A DNA stretch of 64,000 nucleotides from Siphonodentalium dalli (GCA_032622095.1 CP136062.1:200547828-200611827), one strand, 5' to 3'; shown: positions 12,601 to 22,352, counted from the stretch's first letter. Numbers and translations: made by a program. Notes: generated from the letters alone by a model not told the origin.

Positions 12601-15600
12601 TTATCATGAAGCAGTAAGGAATGCAGAAATTTTAAATGTTTAAATGAAGAATTTAGTATTGCGAAGTGTAAAATCAAAGATGGCTGCCAGCAGCCATGTT
12701 TTTGATTGAATATAATTCAAATTCGATAGCTCTAGAAATGATCCTGAACATGATGCCTGTACATTTTCAAAACAGTTCTCCAATAATTGTTGGATCTGGG
12801 GGTGGTGATGGTGGTATAATAAATGTTAGGAACATACCACTGCAGGACCAGCAGCCATGGGTAGTGTGACAGACAGACATCCCTCTGGTGTCTGTGCCAG
12901 AAGGTTGTATGGTAGATGGAAGGAAGCTTTATCACTTGCATACACTATATCACATAAAGGCAGTAGAGCCACTCCCATTCCCATAGCACAGTCGGAAACA
13001 ACAGCTACCAGTGGCTTTGGGAAGGAGATGAAGGTTTTCACGAGGTCTCTGGAAATATAAATGTTTTGAGTCTCAAACTATGATCCTACAGTAATGCTCT
13101 AAGTAATCGACTTCTTAACCAGAGCTTTCCGATGAATGGCAACAAGCCATATTTCCGACTAAATCCTGAAAAGTTACCCATAATTCTGCTGTGGTTAAGA
13201 AGTCGATTACTTAGAGCATTACTGTAGCTGACAGAGGAACAACATGTGTCAGTCTTTCAATTCCTGAAAACAGCATGTTGCCCTAAAATATGTACATATA
13301 TACTAGTACAGCACCCCCTCCCTAACTGTGCCAAATCATATAAATACAGGTTGATAGCTCTAGAATTGAAATGTGTAGAATCACATTTGGCACTCTTTCT
13401 TAATAAGTGCTGGTTCTGATCCTCCAAACCACATGTCATGCAGACTGAATAACCCATAGTTAGGATATGAGTGGCAGATAGAAAATAAAAAGTTCTAGAT
13501 AAACTAAGGATAACTCAAAAATGGAATATGCAAACATAATTGATTACTATTTTGAAAGCAGATCAAACAAAACGTTGCACTTTGTGTGCTGGCATGCCCC
13601 AACGGTGCCAAACTGAAAGATTGAGATCCCATAAGTTCATGCATGGCTGAGATATCTGTTTAGATAAACAAACAGAGAAAGTGACATAAACAAATCTCAC
13701 CTGACAGCCTCGGCCATTTCTTTAGCAGCTTTCTTGTAATCACCTGTTGTCAGGAAGTGGAGGTCGATGCCGGAACAGAATGTGTTTCCCACACTCCCAA
13801 ATAGCACCAAGTTACTGTCATCAAAACGGGCTGACCCAAGTGCTGCCATTATTTCTTGTATTACCTAGAAGTTAAATATTCTTGTGATCAGAAATGTTCC
13901 CAAGCAGTTTTTAGAATTGTTACAAAGTGATTTACACAGGCCTTTATTTCCCATAAATTCAAGTCAGTGAACGCTGTTCCCAAAATATGGCAATGTGCCC
14001 AATATAAACATGAAATTGAAATTTTTGCAATTGCTAGAACCCATTCCCTTAGGAAATGTTCAGATGATAAGGACCATACTGAACATTTCCCATCAATTAA
14101 TACAAATCCTTCTGAACTTGTAGTATGTTATTGTAAGCCAGTCCGTCGTTGTCATCGGCCCATTTCTCCTGAACATCCCTCATAATAATAATAATAGACA
14201 ATTCCAATATATACATTTATAATTGAATGGGAAAATCCATTTAGTATAGAAAGGGTTAAAAGACCATGTCAAAATTTAGCAAGTTTTCATTTCTCCGCAG
14301 GTCAATATTTTCTATGATCACCAACAACGCTTTACTGTCAACTTTTATTCTTCACAAACTACTCATGCATTAAGATTAATTCAAATTTGTAATTCACAAT
14401 TAACATAAGACATAGTATGAAAGTGAGATATGATGGGGAGAGGGGGTCAGACAGCAAGGCATGGGCTTTTATGAAAGTCCTCTCCACTTCAGATTTCAGG
14501 CTGTTACAGTAATGCCCTCAATATTCGACTCCTTAACCACAACAGAATTATGGGTAACTTTTCAGGATTTAGTCGGAAAAATGGCTTGTTGCCATTCATC
14601 GGAAATCTCTCACTGAGAGCTTTCCGATGAATGGCAACAAGCCATATTTCCGACTAATCCTGAAAGGTTACCCATAATTATACTGTGGTTAAGGACTCGA
14701 TTATTTAGGGCATTACTGTATAATCAAGATTAACCCTTTAGCCAACAAACCGGCCAAAACCGGCCAAATAAGGCTTCAACAGCCTAAAATATCTTCGGTC
14801 TGTCTCAATAGAACCATACAAATATGGATATCATTGGAACCGGCTCCTTGGCCACATTGTGATAGTTACAGTTATGCCCTGTGCCAATGCATTCTCTTAT
14901 ATATGCGAGTCGACCATAGGTCGCCTCGCATATATAAGAGAATGCATTGGCCTAAAAAAAATCTTTTTTAAACACTTTTTACCATTTTTTCTTACATTCT
15001 TTAACAATTTTATAATTTTTAATGTGTTAAGCCAATGCATTCTCTTATATATGCGAGGCGACCTATGGTCGACTCGCATATATAAGAGAATGCATTGGCA
15101 CAGGGCCCTTCTGTTGGGTAAAGGGTTAAACCATTCTATCATAGCCATTCATTGGCCATTTGTTGAACTTATCATCTAAACATTTCCCTCAATAAATAGG
15201 ACTCGTTCTGTACTGTTATTTATCAGTCGTTCGCTTATATTCACCTGTACATCCCAGCAAATCAATTATAGGCCATTCCGATGTACACTTTTGAAGAGAA
15301 TGCATTTATTACAGAAAGGGTTAAATTAACAAAGCTTTCCATATATGGTATGTAGGCCTTAATATGGAATCCATCGTGATCAATATATGGTATGTGAACA
15401 ATGCATGACATGCCCACAACATCTATATTTGTCCTTATATCATACGTAATGATATATTATGTTTAAAGATGCCCAACTGACATCTCTTCCATGCAACAAT
15501 TACAACAACAACATTTTTTATGAAACACATTTGGGAAACACATTTGAATTTTACATTATACTCAACAATGCAGGAGAAACAATTGGTCCACAAACAAATC

Positions 15601-18600
15601 ATTACTTTCGCTCTGTTTATTTCAAGCTTTCGGCCCGATCTGGACCTTCATCAGGAAAAATCAAATTTTGGAACACAACTACATCTTGTCAGATTAGCAT
15701 AAATTCACATGTATTTGTGTTCCAAAATTTGATTTTTCCCGATGAAGGTCCAGATCGGGCCAAAAGCTTGAAGTAAAGAGAGCAAAAGTAATGATACGTT
15801 TGTTTATAATACTGTCCCTTCCTTGGACGTTGGATTATGCTGAAACAGTTGGCATTATACATAATTCGCTTGAAAGTTGAAAGCATTTTTATTGCAAAAC
15901 ATATATATATCTCAGCTGAACAGTAATGTTCTAAAAATAGCAATACTTCTTAACCAAGTCATACTCACCTGAGGATTAAGTGCATTTTTCAGCTTCGTTT
16001 TTGTGTTGAGCCAAATTTGCGTATAACGCTGACACTTCTTTACAATAATATCCTTATATCTGAACACACATTCACTCTGTCGAACACTCATCCGTCGGAT
16101 TAAATCCGAGTCATCGTCACGTTTCTTGCCTTTTTTCGGGTGAAGCTGCGTTGGTAGCTGCTCTAGAAGAGCTTTGTATGATATAGTGGCAGGAGTGACT
16201 GGTACATAGGGTACTACCTGGTATGATGGTACATCACCTTCACAGGTAACAATTGGAGGAGACGATGTGTCCGGAATGGCAAGACTATTGCTTTTTGCGG
16301 CTGCGGCTGAAAAAGAGAGGAAGATGCAGTTGTTACTCAGATCTGGTATTGCTGTCATAATTAGTGGTGAAGTCAATAAATGTTTTGCACAAATTTTCCA
16401 GTCATTCAATTATTCACTAGTCAGTAAACCCTGCATTCTTGAATCCTCAACCTGCTGGTGGTTAGAACGACATATACAGTAATACTCTAAATAATCGACT
16501 CCTTAACCACAGCATAATTATGGGAATATTTTTCAGGATTTAGTCTAAATCTAAATCCTGAAAAATTACCCATAATTCTGCTGTGGTTAAGGAGTCGATT
16601 ATTTAGGGCATTACTGTATGTCTCCATACTGTTGGCGGGTGGGACGACATTTATGTCGTTTACGGTAGTATTAGGGTAATATTATGTCACCATGTACATA
16701 CATGTAACTTCGAAAAAAAAAAATCTTCTAAGAGGAAACTTTTTACGAATATAATGTTGATGGATATTATTTTAATTATTTGCATTGATAATGCTGCTTT
16801 TATGATTTATTTGTTATATAGGTGATTGTTACAATATTACTCAGCTTATTATCAAAAATATATTCACCCATGGAAATGACATCATATATGACATACTCAC
16901 CCGCCAAATAGTTAAAGACATATTATGTGCTTATTTTACAGTTACCAAATCAAACTGATATTTTACGACTCAGCCAATAAACTTATTTGAAGAATACATA
17001 ATAAAATATTACCATCAAAATAGTCAACAACATAAGCTGTGCCATTTCGTTAAACACAAAGTCTGAACTATGCGAAAATGTAAACAAACAGTCCTTCATT
17101 CGTCGGATCACTCTTCGTCCCAATCAAATCACAGATACACAAACGAGAAAATGTTCACCAACCAGTCAATTTATACGAAAGAGTGGCATTGTGTGTAGAA
17201 AATTTTGATACAAAATTGATTGAAATACCTGCGTTGAGAAAGTTTGTTCGCTGTGAGCTGCAACAGAATGTTTCATATAACTTTAATATTAAATCATAAT
17301 TGCATATAAATATGACATTGCCTAAAACTGCTTACAAAGCTTTTCCTGATTAGTCAGTAGCCAATGTTCCCTTGGCAATGTTGACATTGTTTTGTGGAAA
17401 AATTCTAGATTGCACCACGATTCAATGTAATGGTATCAGCGCCTCAAAGTTAGAGAATCCTCATAATGTAAACCGCAGATGAATTGGTTGAAGTCATGCA
17501 GGACCGACTAAACAAACATAGAAATGGAATGGCTACCTAGTAATACTCTTGATAATATACCGGTATAACAGAAATAACCAGATAAACAAAGATGAATAAC
17601 TCTAGAATGGAAAATCCAAACAAAACGATGGAACCCTCTATTGAATGTCCTCATGGTGCACATCCAGACCAAATTTCATTGAGATCCATTACATGAACAG
17701 ACATTAGATGGACGGACAGACGAACAGGTGCAAAACAGTATCCCCCCCCTTTTTTTTTTTAAAAGAGGGTATAATTATAAAATCATTCAAAACTTAAATA
17801 AGTAATACTTTTGATAATAAACCGGTATAACAGAAATAATTATAAAATCATTCAAAACTGAAAATCTTGCATAAGAAATCAAGAAAGGAGTCGCCATTAA
17901 ATAGTGTTGACATTTTTAAGCTACATTTAGAAGATACAAGCTTTTTGAAGGAAAATTATACCATGTATCAAAAACTGGACTACTATCTCTCTAGCATGTT
18001 TCTGAAATCAAAATCTGCTCATTGGTCACTATAATTTCGACGAAATAATACACTCGAATTACAAGTGTATATATATTTTTTTTAAAGTCATATTTCATCA
18101 CCAAACTTGATAGTAGGACTCCACTTTGAGTCCGACATGCTAAAATCAGTCTCTTTGTTGAAATGCTACGATACATGCCTGTGCGCTGGGCATTTATTTC
18201 TTAGATGTATGCTTAATTTTTACAGGAGAATATTCCTCTACCATCATTATTTGAACATTTTTGTCTGTAAGATGTGTTAAGCTGCTAATTCTTCAAAATT
18301 TGCCAGAATTGGAATTAACCCCTTCATGACGAGAGCTGCGCTGGGGCATCATTAAAGATCCTTTGCCAGTGCATTTTCATATATATGCAAGTTTCCCATA
18401 GGGAGCCTCGCATATATAGGAGAATGCACTAGCTTATAAGGTTAAGTTAAATAGTGTTAGGCCAATGTATTCTCTTATATATGCAAGGCTTCCTATGGGA
18501 GACTCGCATATATAAGAGAATGCAATGGTACTGGGTTTTTGCAAAATTTCAGAAAGCTCCAGTCATGGAAGGGTTAATAATGGAAAATTCCAAATACTTT

Positions 18601-21328
18601 TGAATACCAAAGTAAGTAGTGGCAATCATAACTCCTTTAGTCCATGAACACCTAACACAAGAAAATTCTAAAACATAAATACATGCACCACTCTTGCTTC
18701 AAAAATTTTTATATTTTGTTATTAAATGCGCCATGTAATTATATTTTTAATTGTATTTATATAAAATATTTATTAGCTAAAAATAAACATGTCACATTTT
18801 TCCCCAAGGGTTATTCTCGTCTTCAAATGTCTAAAAGGAGAGGGTGTCAAATAAGCTAATGGCTTGTTGCCTGAACTCAATTTTCTTCCATTTATTGCAT
18901 CTGATGTAATTGTATATTTGAATATCGATATGGAGAGGGAAATAACTATTCCCTTTCTATACTAAATACTCATCCCATAGGAAATGTTCAAATAATAAGT
19001 TGAACAAATGACCCTAGTTAGGTAATATTTTATTAACCCTTTACCCAACAGAAGGGCCCTGTGCCAATGCATTCTCTTATATATGCGAGTCGACCATAGG
19101 TCGCCCTCGCATAACATGATTTCGACATTGCTTTAAATACATTTAGATTTTAGCCTTTTTAGCCCTTTACCCAACAGAACGGCCATGTGCCAATGCATTC
19201 TCTTATATATGCGAGTTGACCATAGGTCGCCTCGTATATATAAGAGAATGCATTGGCTTAACACATTAAAGATTATAAAATTGTTAAAGAATGTAAGATA
19301 AAATGGTAAAAAGTGTTTAAAAAGGCCAATGCATTCTCTTATATATGTGAGGCGACCTATGGTCGACTCGCATATATAAGAGAATGCATTGGCACAGGGC
19401 ATAACTGTAACTATCACAATGTGGTCAAGGAGCCGGTTCCAATGATATCCATATTTGTATGGTTCTATTGAGACAGACCGAAGATATTTTAGGCTGTTGA
19501 AGCTTTATTTGGCCGGTTTTGGCCGTTTTGTTGGGTAAAGGGTTAACTGTCATCTGCCATTCCAATGTATACTTTTATAACTGAGTGGGTGAATCCATTT
19601 AGAATAGAAAGGGATAAACCAAACATCTAGAAGAGGAGACAACATGCTAAATTCACGCCCTTCAAAATGCACTAATAAAGAACAACCATTTTGAAGACAA
19701 TATTTAGGACACCAAACAAGAGCAGATATTTACTCACCAGCTTTTGCTTGACTTTCGATGAATTTTTCGGCCAATCTCTGTTCCAAAGCACTCAGCTTTT
19801 TTAATTGGTCTGACACTTTGTTACGAGCTTCACTAGAAGATATCTTTAAACAGGCGGAACCATATCCTTCCTTATTAGGAAAAGGAGATGGTTTAGAGCT
19901 CTTCTTCACTGAAGCCAATAATGACATAGGCTTTTTCGATGACGATGACACTTTTGATTGGGACTGGTTCTGACAACACTTTTTACAAGGCGTGAGATAT
20001 GAGCTGCCACTGTTAGAGTCAATTTTCTCAGAAATTTTATTGAGCACCTTCTTGATGTCCTTCCTGAAATTTTCATTCACATTAGCACTAGAGAGCTGAA
20101 TAGCACTATTTTTCGCCCAATCAACACGTTTCATTCCTTTACGAATACATTCATTGATATTAGCAGATAACTCATTTCCTTCTAAGTCTAGAGAGCATCG
20201 TGTTGCTCCTTTCCTCTTTTTTGTTTGCTGTGAGGAAGCTCCGTCAGTCATTCTCCGTTTCTTAGGTTTCGCAATGACCCTCTCGTCTGCTTGACTTGCG
20301 AGCATATATAACACATCAGCGTCACTTTCCATGGATGATGTTGAGGTAACACTTACGACATCTGTCACCACATCATTTCCAACCAGTCTATTTTGCACCA
20401 AAACAGTCTTATCCTTGTCTATAATCAACTGATTTTTTGGGGATCCTTTTAGTAAAAATTTTGACTGATCATCACCAGGAGAATTATAGGCCATGTTAAC
20501 AGTACTATTAATTTTAGGTCCATTTTTCTTAGGTCCATTTTTCTTTGGCTTGAATGCAATGTCACATTTCTTAGTAAGAACATGCTTCTTGGTGACCTTG
20601 GTTACTTTCTTCACACCGTTGGCAGCCGACTTGTTAGTTACTTTAACAGAACCATCTTTAACAAGAGATTTTCCAACTCCTTTTGTAGTTTTCTTTGCGA
20701 CGGCAGACTTTTTCGGTGATGTAGACACTTTCTTCAGAGCATTAGAGAGAAATGACATACCGGTTCCAATCTGTTTGGATTTCACCTTCGATAAGCTTTT
20801 ATTTTTCGCTTTTAAAGGCTCTGCTTTCTGCATATTTCGAACTTTCACAACATTCTTCGGTTTTGTATCACCATTAGGAATCCCATTTACAGATGACTTG
20901 GCTGCAGGTTTCTTTTTTAATTTTGTTGGTTTTATTATCACACTCTCTTCTTTAATCATTACACCGACTCTATCAACCAAACTTTCACTATCAATAACAA
21001 CACCGTTTTTTGTAACATTAATGTTCACGACTTTCTTCACAATCGAAGGATTTTCTCCCTGTTTTTTCATATTTGATTTCTTTACAGATGGCTGTTTGCT
21101 TTTCTTAACCAATTTTTGAGCTGCCTTTTGTTTGCTCTTATTGTCCTTAATTTGTTTTGGCAGTGGAATGTATTTTGCTATCATACAGTTTTTGAGCAAA
21201 CGTTTACAGGCTGAAAGACCTGCCTCCGGTTCCCATGTGTCATATGATGAATCAAATCCCTTCCAACTGATGAAATACTCATTCTGGTTGGTCACTTCAT
21301 TCAACCTGTGGTCAAGAACTTCATTTAC
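2775..21328 (-). CDS. CDYL: CDYL-like chromodomain / crotonase-fold protein (gene span, six coding exons, start missing)
   Basis: Six minus-strand exons join in phase (1591+338+164+211+144+162 nt = 870 codons with stop). The product begins inside a chromodomain (residues 1-50 as numbered from 21328; core YFISWKGFDSSYDTWEP), continues as a Lys/Ser-rich linker (about 55-600) and ends with an enoyl-CoA hydratase/isomerase fold (about 610-869). This architecture is specific to the CDY/CDYL family, nuclear chromatin corepressors whose chromodomain reads methylated histone H3 and whose crotonase fold mediates assembly and partner binding. At 869+ residues it is longer than vertebrate CDYL (about 540-600) because of the linker. 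The two catalytic Glu positions of classical hydratases are Ala725 and Tyr745 here, as far as I can align them by eye, so a classical hydratase mechanism is unlikely. No promoter or start codon is visible in the main exon; the exon opens at a clear acceptor. Family assignment is strong; the 5' end is open. Confidence 0.93.
2980..3371 (+). mobile_element. Family A TTAA MITE with two hairpins
   Basis: TTAA on both sides; same layout as 990-1371. It lies in the last intron of the CDYL-like gene, just upstream of the terminal exon's acceptor. Confidence 0.93.
3376..4239. other. Intron, largely unassigned
   Basis: Part of the last CDYL-like intron. 3750-3900 has a Harbinger-style GACCGACCTGCC fragment with poly-A/T runs; 3900-4100 is locally CpG-rich without a gene. 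Confidence 0.5.
4240..4401. mobile_element. 162-bp foldback element
   Basis: Arms of about 78 bases (TAAGGATTAACTGTCATGTG ... mirrored) close on AAAACCCTTCGGGTTTT. Very few mismatches. Confidence 0.9.
4402..5729. other. Intron, unassigned
   Basis: No coding exon or repeat family recognised apart from the poly-G tract. Confidence 0.5.
5465..5486 (+). repeat. Poly-G tract
   Basis: About 22 consecutive G, a likely length-variable or assembly-sensitive site. Comparable tracts: poly-C at 9645 and 30623, poly-G at 59180. Confidence 0.95.
5730..6205 (+). mobile_element. Pearl-like element, same family as 1-435
   Basis: Core units from 5745 and 5925, a GGACGG tract at 6108-6160, hairpin TATACCCCCT ... 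GTGGGGGTATA. Confidence 0.8.
6392..6603 (+). mobile_element. Short pearl-like copy
   Basis: One core unit (CGGACCGAACCGCAATTAGC), (GGAC)n, and the CCCCCCATTTTC / GAAAGTGGGGGT hairpin. Confidence 0.8.
6604..7886. other. Intron, unassigned
   Basis: Overlapping frames on both strands at 7016-7300 have no recognisable domain. A CCCTACCTACC fragment at 7734 may be a Harbinger-type remnant. Confidence 0.5.
7896..8229. mobile_element. 334-bp Mutator-like MITE with 9-bp duplication
   Basis: The ends CAAACTCC and GGAGTTTG are bordered by AGCAGATAT at 7887-7895 and 8230-8238. Inner arm segments (CACTGCCATAAGG and CCTTATGGCAGTG) extend the foldback. Longer relative of the 77-bp element at 58709. Confidence 0.85.
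8777..9030. mobile_element. Foldback element with two inverted hairpins
   Basis: The outer arms AAGCCTTGAAATAG / CTATTTCAAGGCTT enclose two copies, in opposite orientation, of a ~95-nt hairpin (CAGAATGAGGTCCCCAGAGG arm; apex CCCGCATAGCGGG). The outside is bordered by a near-identical direct repeat of about 28 bases (8748-8775 and 9032-9062, TATTCGTGACTCTATATT). Confidence 0.88.
9140..9560 (+). repeat. Degenerate tandem core repeat, ~165-bp units
   Basis: Two and a half units with AAATTGCTAAA.ATAGACAAAC, GGATC and CCAAATATGAATGAAATTGG. Related in style to the pearl-like cores but without the ACGG tract. Confidence 0.6.
9596..9835 (+). repeat. Direct duplication around a poly-C tract
   Basis: TGTCAGAATC.ATCAATAA.CGGC.ATGTTATATAG recurs at about 9605 and 9737. 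A run of about 27 C begins at 9645, the place most likely to be mis-sized in assembly. Confidence 0.7.
9889..10032 (-). CDS. CDYL: CDYL-like exon: crotonase C-terminal half
   Basis: Acceptor TTTTCAG|GCTAAT and donor AAG|GTGGGT; phase 0 both sides, 48 codons (residues 769-816). ANDMIISGRKITALEA and LVSQVFWP match the ANEMLLSGRKLTAQEA...LVSQVFWP block of CDYL (from memory), which is diagnostic within the crotonase superfamily. The following intron is the gene's largest visible one, about 7 kb, and is mostly repeats. Confidence 0.95.
10455..11330 (+). mobile_element. Pearl-like element: 4 core repeats, (ACGG)n, end hairpin
   Basis: Core repeats of 190-191 bases start at 10548, 10738, 10929 and 11120, followed by an (ACGG)-rich tract (11233-11283) and the hairpin GTCCTCCGACG-GAAA-CGTCGGGGGAC. 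Layout as in bivalve pearl/CvA-type (Helitron-related) elements, from memory. Intronic. Confidence 0.8.
11410..11489. repeat. Older palindrome interrupted by the hAT insertion
   Basis: GAGTCCCGATAAAAAAAGTC is mirrored by GACTTTTTTATCGGGACTC, and the outer arm (GTGACATCACG / TGTGACGTCA) only completes when bases beyond the hAT element are included (to about 12566). Confidence 0.75.
11490..12554. mobile_element. 1065-bp non-autonomous hAT element
   Basis: TIR TAGAGCTGGGACGGTTAT is matched inverted at the right end, with 8-bp duplications TCTGTGAC at 11482-11489 and 12555-12562. The sub-terminal AACCGGTTAACC palindromes are typical of this hAT group. Only short frames inside; no transposase. 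It lies in a CDYL-like intron. Confidence 0.92.
12838..13048 (-). CDS. CDYL: CDYL-like exon: crotonase core
   Basis: Acceptor TTTCCAG|AGACC and donor GTG|GTATGT; phase 2 in, phase 0 out. It encodes residues 698-768, with KPLVAVV, GMGVALLPLCD, ASDKASF and AQTPEGC. By alignment to classical enoyl-CoA hydratase, the first catalytic Glu is Ala725 and the second is Tyr745. Vertebrate CDYL has the same losses (PLCDVVWANEKAWF and TPY, from memory). A foldback MITE lies 40 bases upstream of the acceptor. Confidence 0.94.
13089..13224. mobile_element. TA foldback MITE (CAGT ends)
   Basis: TA|CAGTAATGCTCTAAGTAA ... mirrored, then TA. Tc1/mariner-type flanks. Contains the TTATGGGTAA-type and TGGCTTGTTGCC-type arm segments shared by the other copies. 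Intronic. Confidence 0.9.
13701..13864 (-). CDS. CDYL: CDYL-like exon: crotonase domain, oxyanion-hole segment
   Basis: Acceptor TTCTAG|GTAATA and donor CAG|GTGAGA; phase 0 in, phase 2 out. It encodes residues 644-697, including SNLVLFGSVG and FCSGIDL. In the crotonase fold the Gly of this F-C-x-G-x-D segment contributes to the CoA-thioester oxyanion hole, so the substrate-pocket backbone is retained. The end (KEMAEAVR, Arg split across the intron) matches the KMAEAIR helix of CDYL. Confidence 0.94.
14507..14718. mobile_element. TA foldback MITE (CAGT ends), longest copy
   Basis: Near-complete palindrome: arms of about 100 bases meet at CTCTCACTGAGAG. TA on both sides. This looks like the full-length form of the family. 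Confidence 0.92.
14734..15125 (+). mobile_element. Family A TTAA MITE with two hairpins
   Basis: TTAA at 14730-14733 and 15126-15129; two inverted ~67-nt hairpins and full left arm. Abuts a TA foldback MITE (14507-14718). Intronic. Confidence 0.93.
15186..15323 (+). mobile_element. Right end of a TTAA element ending AGAAAGGG
   Basis: TTCCGATGTACACTTTTGAAG ... ACAGAAAGGG|TTAA. Similar right ends: 14185-14255, 19553-19614 (TTAA mutated) and 38470-38533; a left end (CCCTTTCTATACTAAAT) is near 18950. Confidence 0.5.
15540..15880. repeat. Inverted repeat with hammerhead-like motifs in its arms
   Basis: The best-matched arms are 15600-15675 and 15716-15795 (CAAATTTTGGAACAC, GGACCTTCATC, GCCCGATCTGG, TCAAGCTTT); weaker similarity extends outward. 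Intronic. Confidence 0.75.
15622..15655 (-). ncRNA. Hammerhead-ribozyme-like core (candidate)
   Basis: On the minus strand: CTGATGA, A, stem GGTCC-AGATC-GGGCC, then GAAA and GCTTG. This is the CUGAUGA / stem II / GAAA order of hammerheads. Stem III, the cleavage triplet and stem I were not established. The mirrored arm at 15739-15772 is mutated (CCGATGA, AAAA). Confidence 0.35.
15969..16306 (-). CDS. CDYL: CDYL-like exon: linker end and first crotonase strand
   Basis: The acceptor follows a long pyrimidine run (CTCTCTTTTTCAG) and the donor is CAG|GTGAGT. It is phase 1 in and phase 0 out. It encodes residues 531-643: an Ala/Ser/Pro-rich stretch, a basic-acidic patch (KKGKKRDDDSD), then FRYKDIIVKK and LNPQ, which match the start of the CDYL crotonase domain (RYRDIVV...ALNPE in vertebrates, from memory). 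The exon lies between two foldback MITEs. Confidence 0.92.
16477..16616. mobile_element. TA foldback MITE (CAGT ends)
   Basis: TA flanks; arms CTCTAAATAATCGACTCC / mirrored; the central loop is deleted so the arms meet at GATTTAGTCTAAATC. Just upstream of a CDYL-like exon on the transcribed strand. Confidence 0.9.
16620..18314. other. Intron, unassigned apart from one pearl-like end
   Basis: AT-rich sequence between two CDYL-like exons. TAATACT.TTGATAATA.ACCGGTATAACAGAAATAA occurs twice (17541 and 17803) around the pearl-like end at 17600-17775. Confidence 0.5.
17600..17775 (+). mobile_element. Pearl-like 3' end
   Basis: ATTTCATTGAGATCC, a GGACGGACAGACG tract, then CCCCCCCTTTTTT / AAAAGAGGGTATAATT. 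Confidence 0.6.
18319..18573 (+). mobile_element. Divergent TTAA MITE with related double hairpin
   Basis: TTAA flanks; ends CCCCTTCATGAC and GTCATGGAAGGG. Two hairpins of the same overall design, but with changed apices (TTCCCATAGGGAG and CTTCCTATGGGAG). Intronic. Confidence 0.85.
19037..19112 (+). mobile_element. Truncated family A MITE end
   Basis: TTAA then CCCTTTACCCAACAGAAGGG and the start of one hairpin, which breaks off near 19112 in the second arm. Confidence 0.85.
19163..19542 (-). mobile_element. Family A TTAA MITE with two hairpins
   Basis: Right flank TTAA, left flank mutated to TTAG. Two hairpins, long arm on the right as at 990. Confidence 0.9.
19738..21328 (-). CDS. CDYL: CDYL-like exon: chromodomain plus basic linker
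   Basis: The acceptor is a TTTTCCAG at 21329-21336 (minus strand) and the donor is GTGAGT directly after 19738. The exon is phase 0 in and phase 1 out and encodes 530 residues. The chromodomain starts at the very first residue (VNEVLDHR), so beta-strand 1 and the usual first cage aromatic (Tyr of YEVE) must come from an upstream exon or be absent. The other two cage positions are Trp22 and Phe25 (Tyr in most CDY proteins). The remainder is a low-complexity Lys, Ser, Thr and Val linker with a likely nuclear localisation signal (KPKKRRM, near residue 355) and a Cys pair region (CKKCC) late in the exon. An in-frame stop occurs just upstream of the acceptor in the intron, so the protein cannot begin there. 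The long plus-strand ORF opposite this exon is its antisense shadow. Confidence 0.93.
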
Positions 21329-21336
21329 CTGGAAAA

Positions 21337-22352
21337 CAGATTAACTAATTAGAGGTATTAAAGACCCACATTGGTTTTTGATCTTCGAATTGTATCTTCT
21401 AATCTTACGCCAAACAAAAATAAACATCTGGTACGGGTTACAAGTCAGAAAAAATTAGGATCGGTAGGTAGGATTAAAATGTTAAGTTTTTAATTTTTAC
21501 ACAATTTTATGACTTTTCATGTTTCCTAATTACTGAATAATGCACACACTGAAAATGAACAGAAAATACAATTTTCCAAAGAAATCCAATGATAATCGAC
21601 ATATTGATTTTTTATGGACATATACTTTCAACTCCAGATAACATTGAGGTCATTTAATTTTCCATTTTTGTTTAATCATTAACACCATCCCTTTGTTGAA
21701 TTTATTTGCTGAACACCTCTACAAATGAAGGAACCATAGGGTGTTTCTCTGCCCGTCATCTACTTATATTCCCTATATCTTCAAATGAATAAAAAACAAG
21801 TCTAAGAAGGTGTGTCATCTTTGATACCAACACTGTTGATATCACTCAGTCACAATTTTTCCAAAATTGTCAGAGTGCACTGAGGGATTTTCTACCCATT
21901 TTGGGAAAGGGTCCTGGGTTATTTCCATTGGGAAAACTTCAAAATTTGTGCCATAGAGGCTTATAATTGGGAATATATGGAGAATATAGGTATAAGGATT
22001 ATCATTGTGAAACTCAATGAAATCAAAAAGTTTAATGTATTTCTTAGATAGTTTACTCCTGTTAATGCAAATGGACCAAGAGGAGAGAATTGTCTGACAT
22101 AAAATGAAGTCCTTAATTGGGAATACTAAAACGTGAATTTTTTCCCTATTGGAAATGCAGCCCATTTCTGGCCCCTGCCGTTGCCTAAAAAATATCTGGA
22201 GCTATTTATAATCAAGGCCCCAATTCTCAAAATTGTTTCTACAAAAAATTTATTATAAAATGCAAATTATATTTCTAGACCAACAAATTTGATAGAAATA
22301 TATATTATCTCCTATTGTAAATCATGAACATACATGTATATGGTTTAGAATG
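21337..22352. other. 5' intron or flank of CDYL-like gene, unassigned
   Basis: No exon supplying the missing chromodomain start was found. A Harbinger-style fragment lies at 21430-21480. Confidence 0.5.

Noticed and set aside
14859-15179. Plus and minus frames with ILLYMRGDLWSTRIYKRMHW-type peptides, repeated at many sites
   Set aside because: They are translations of the family A/B hairpins; the same peptide appears on both strands because the module is palindromic.
20493-21119. 208-codon plus-strand frame opposite the chromodomain exon
   Set aside because: Antisense of the Lys-rich linker; the Phe/Thr/Leu-rich composition is what reversed Lys/Ser codons give.
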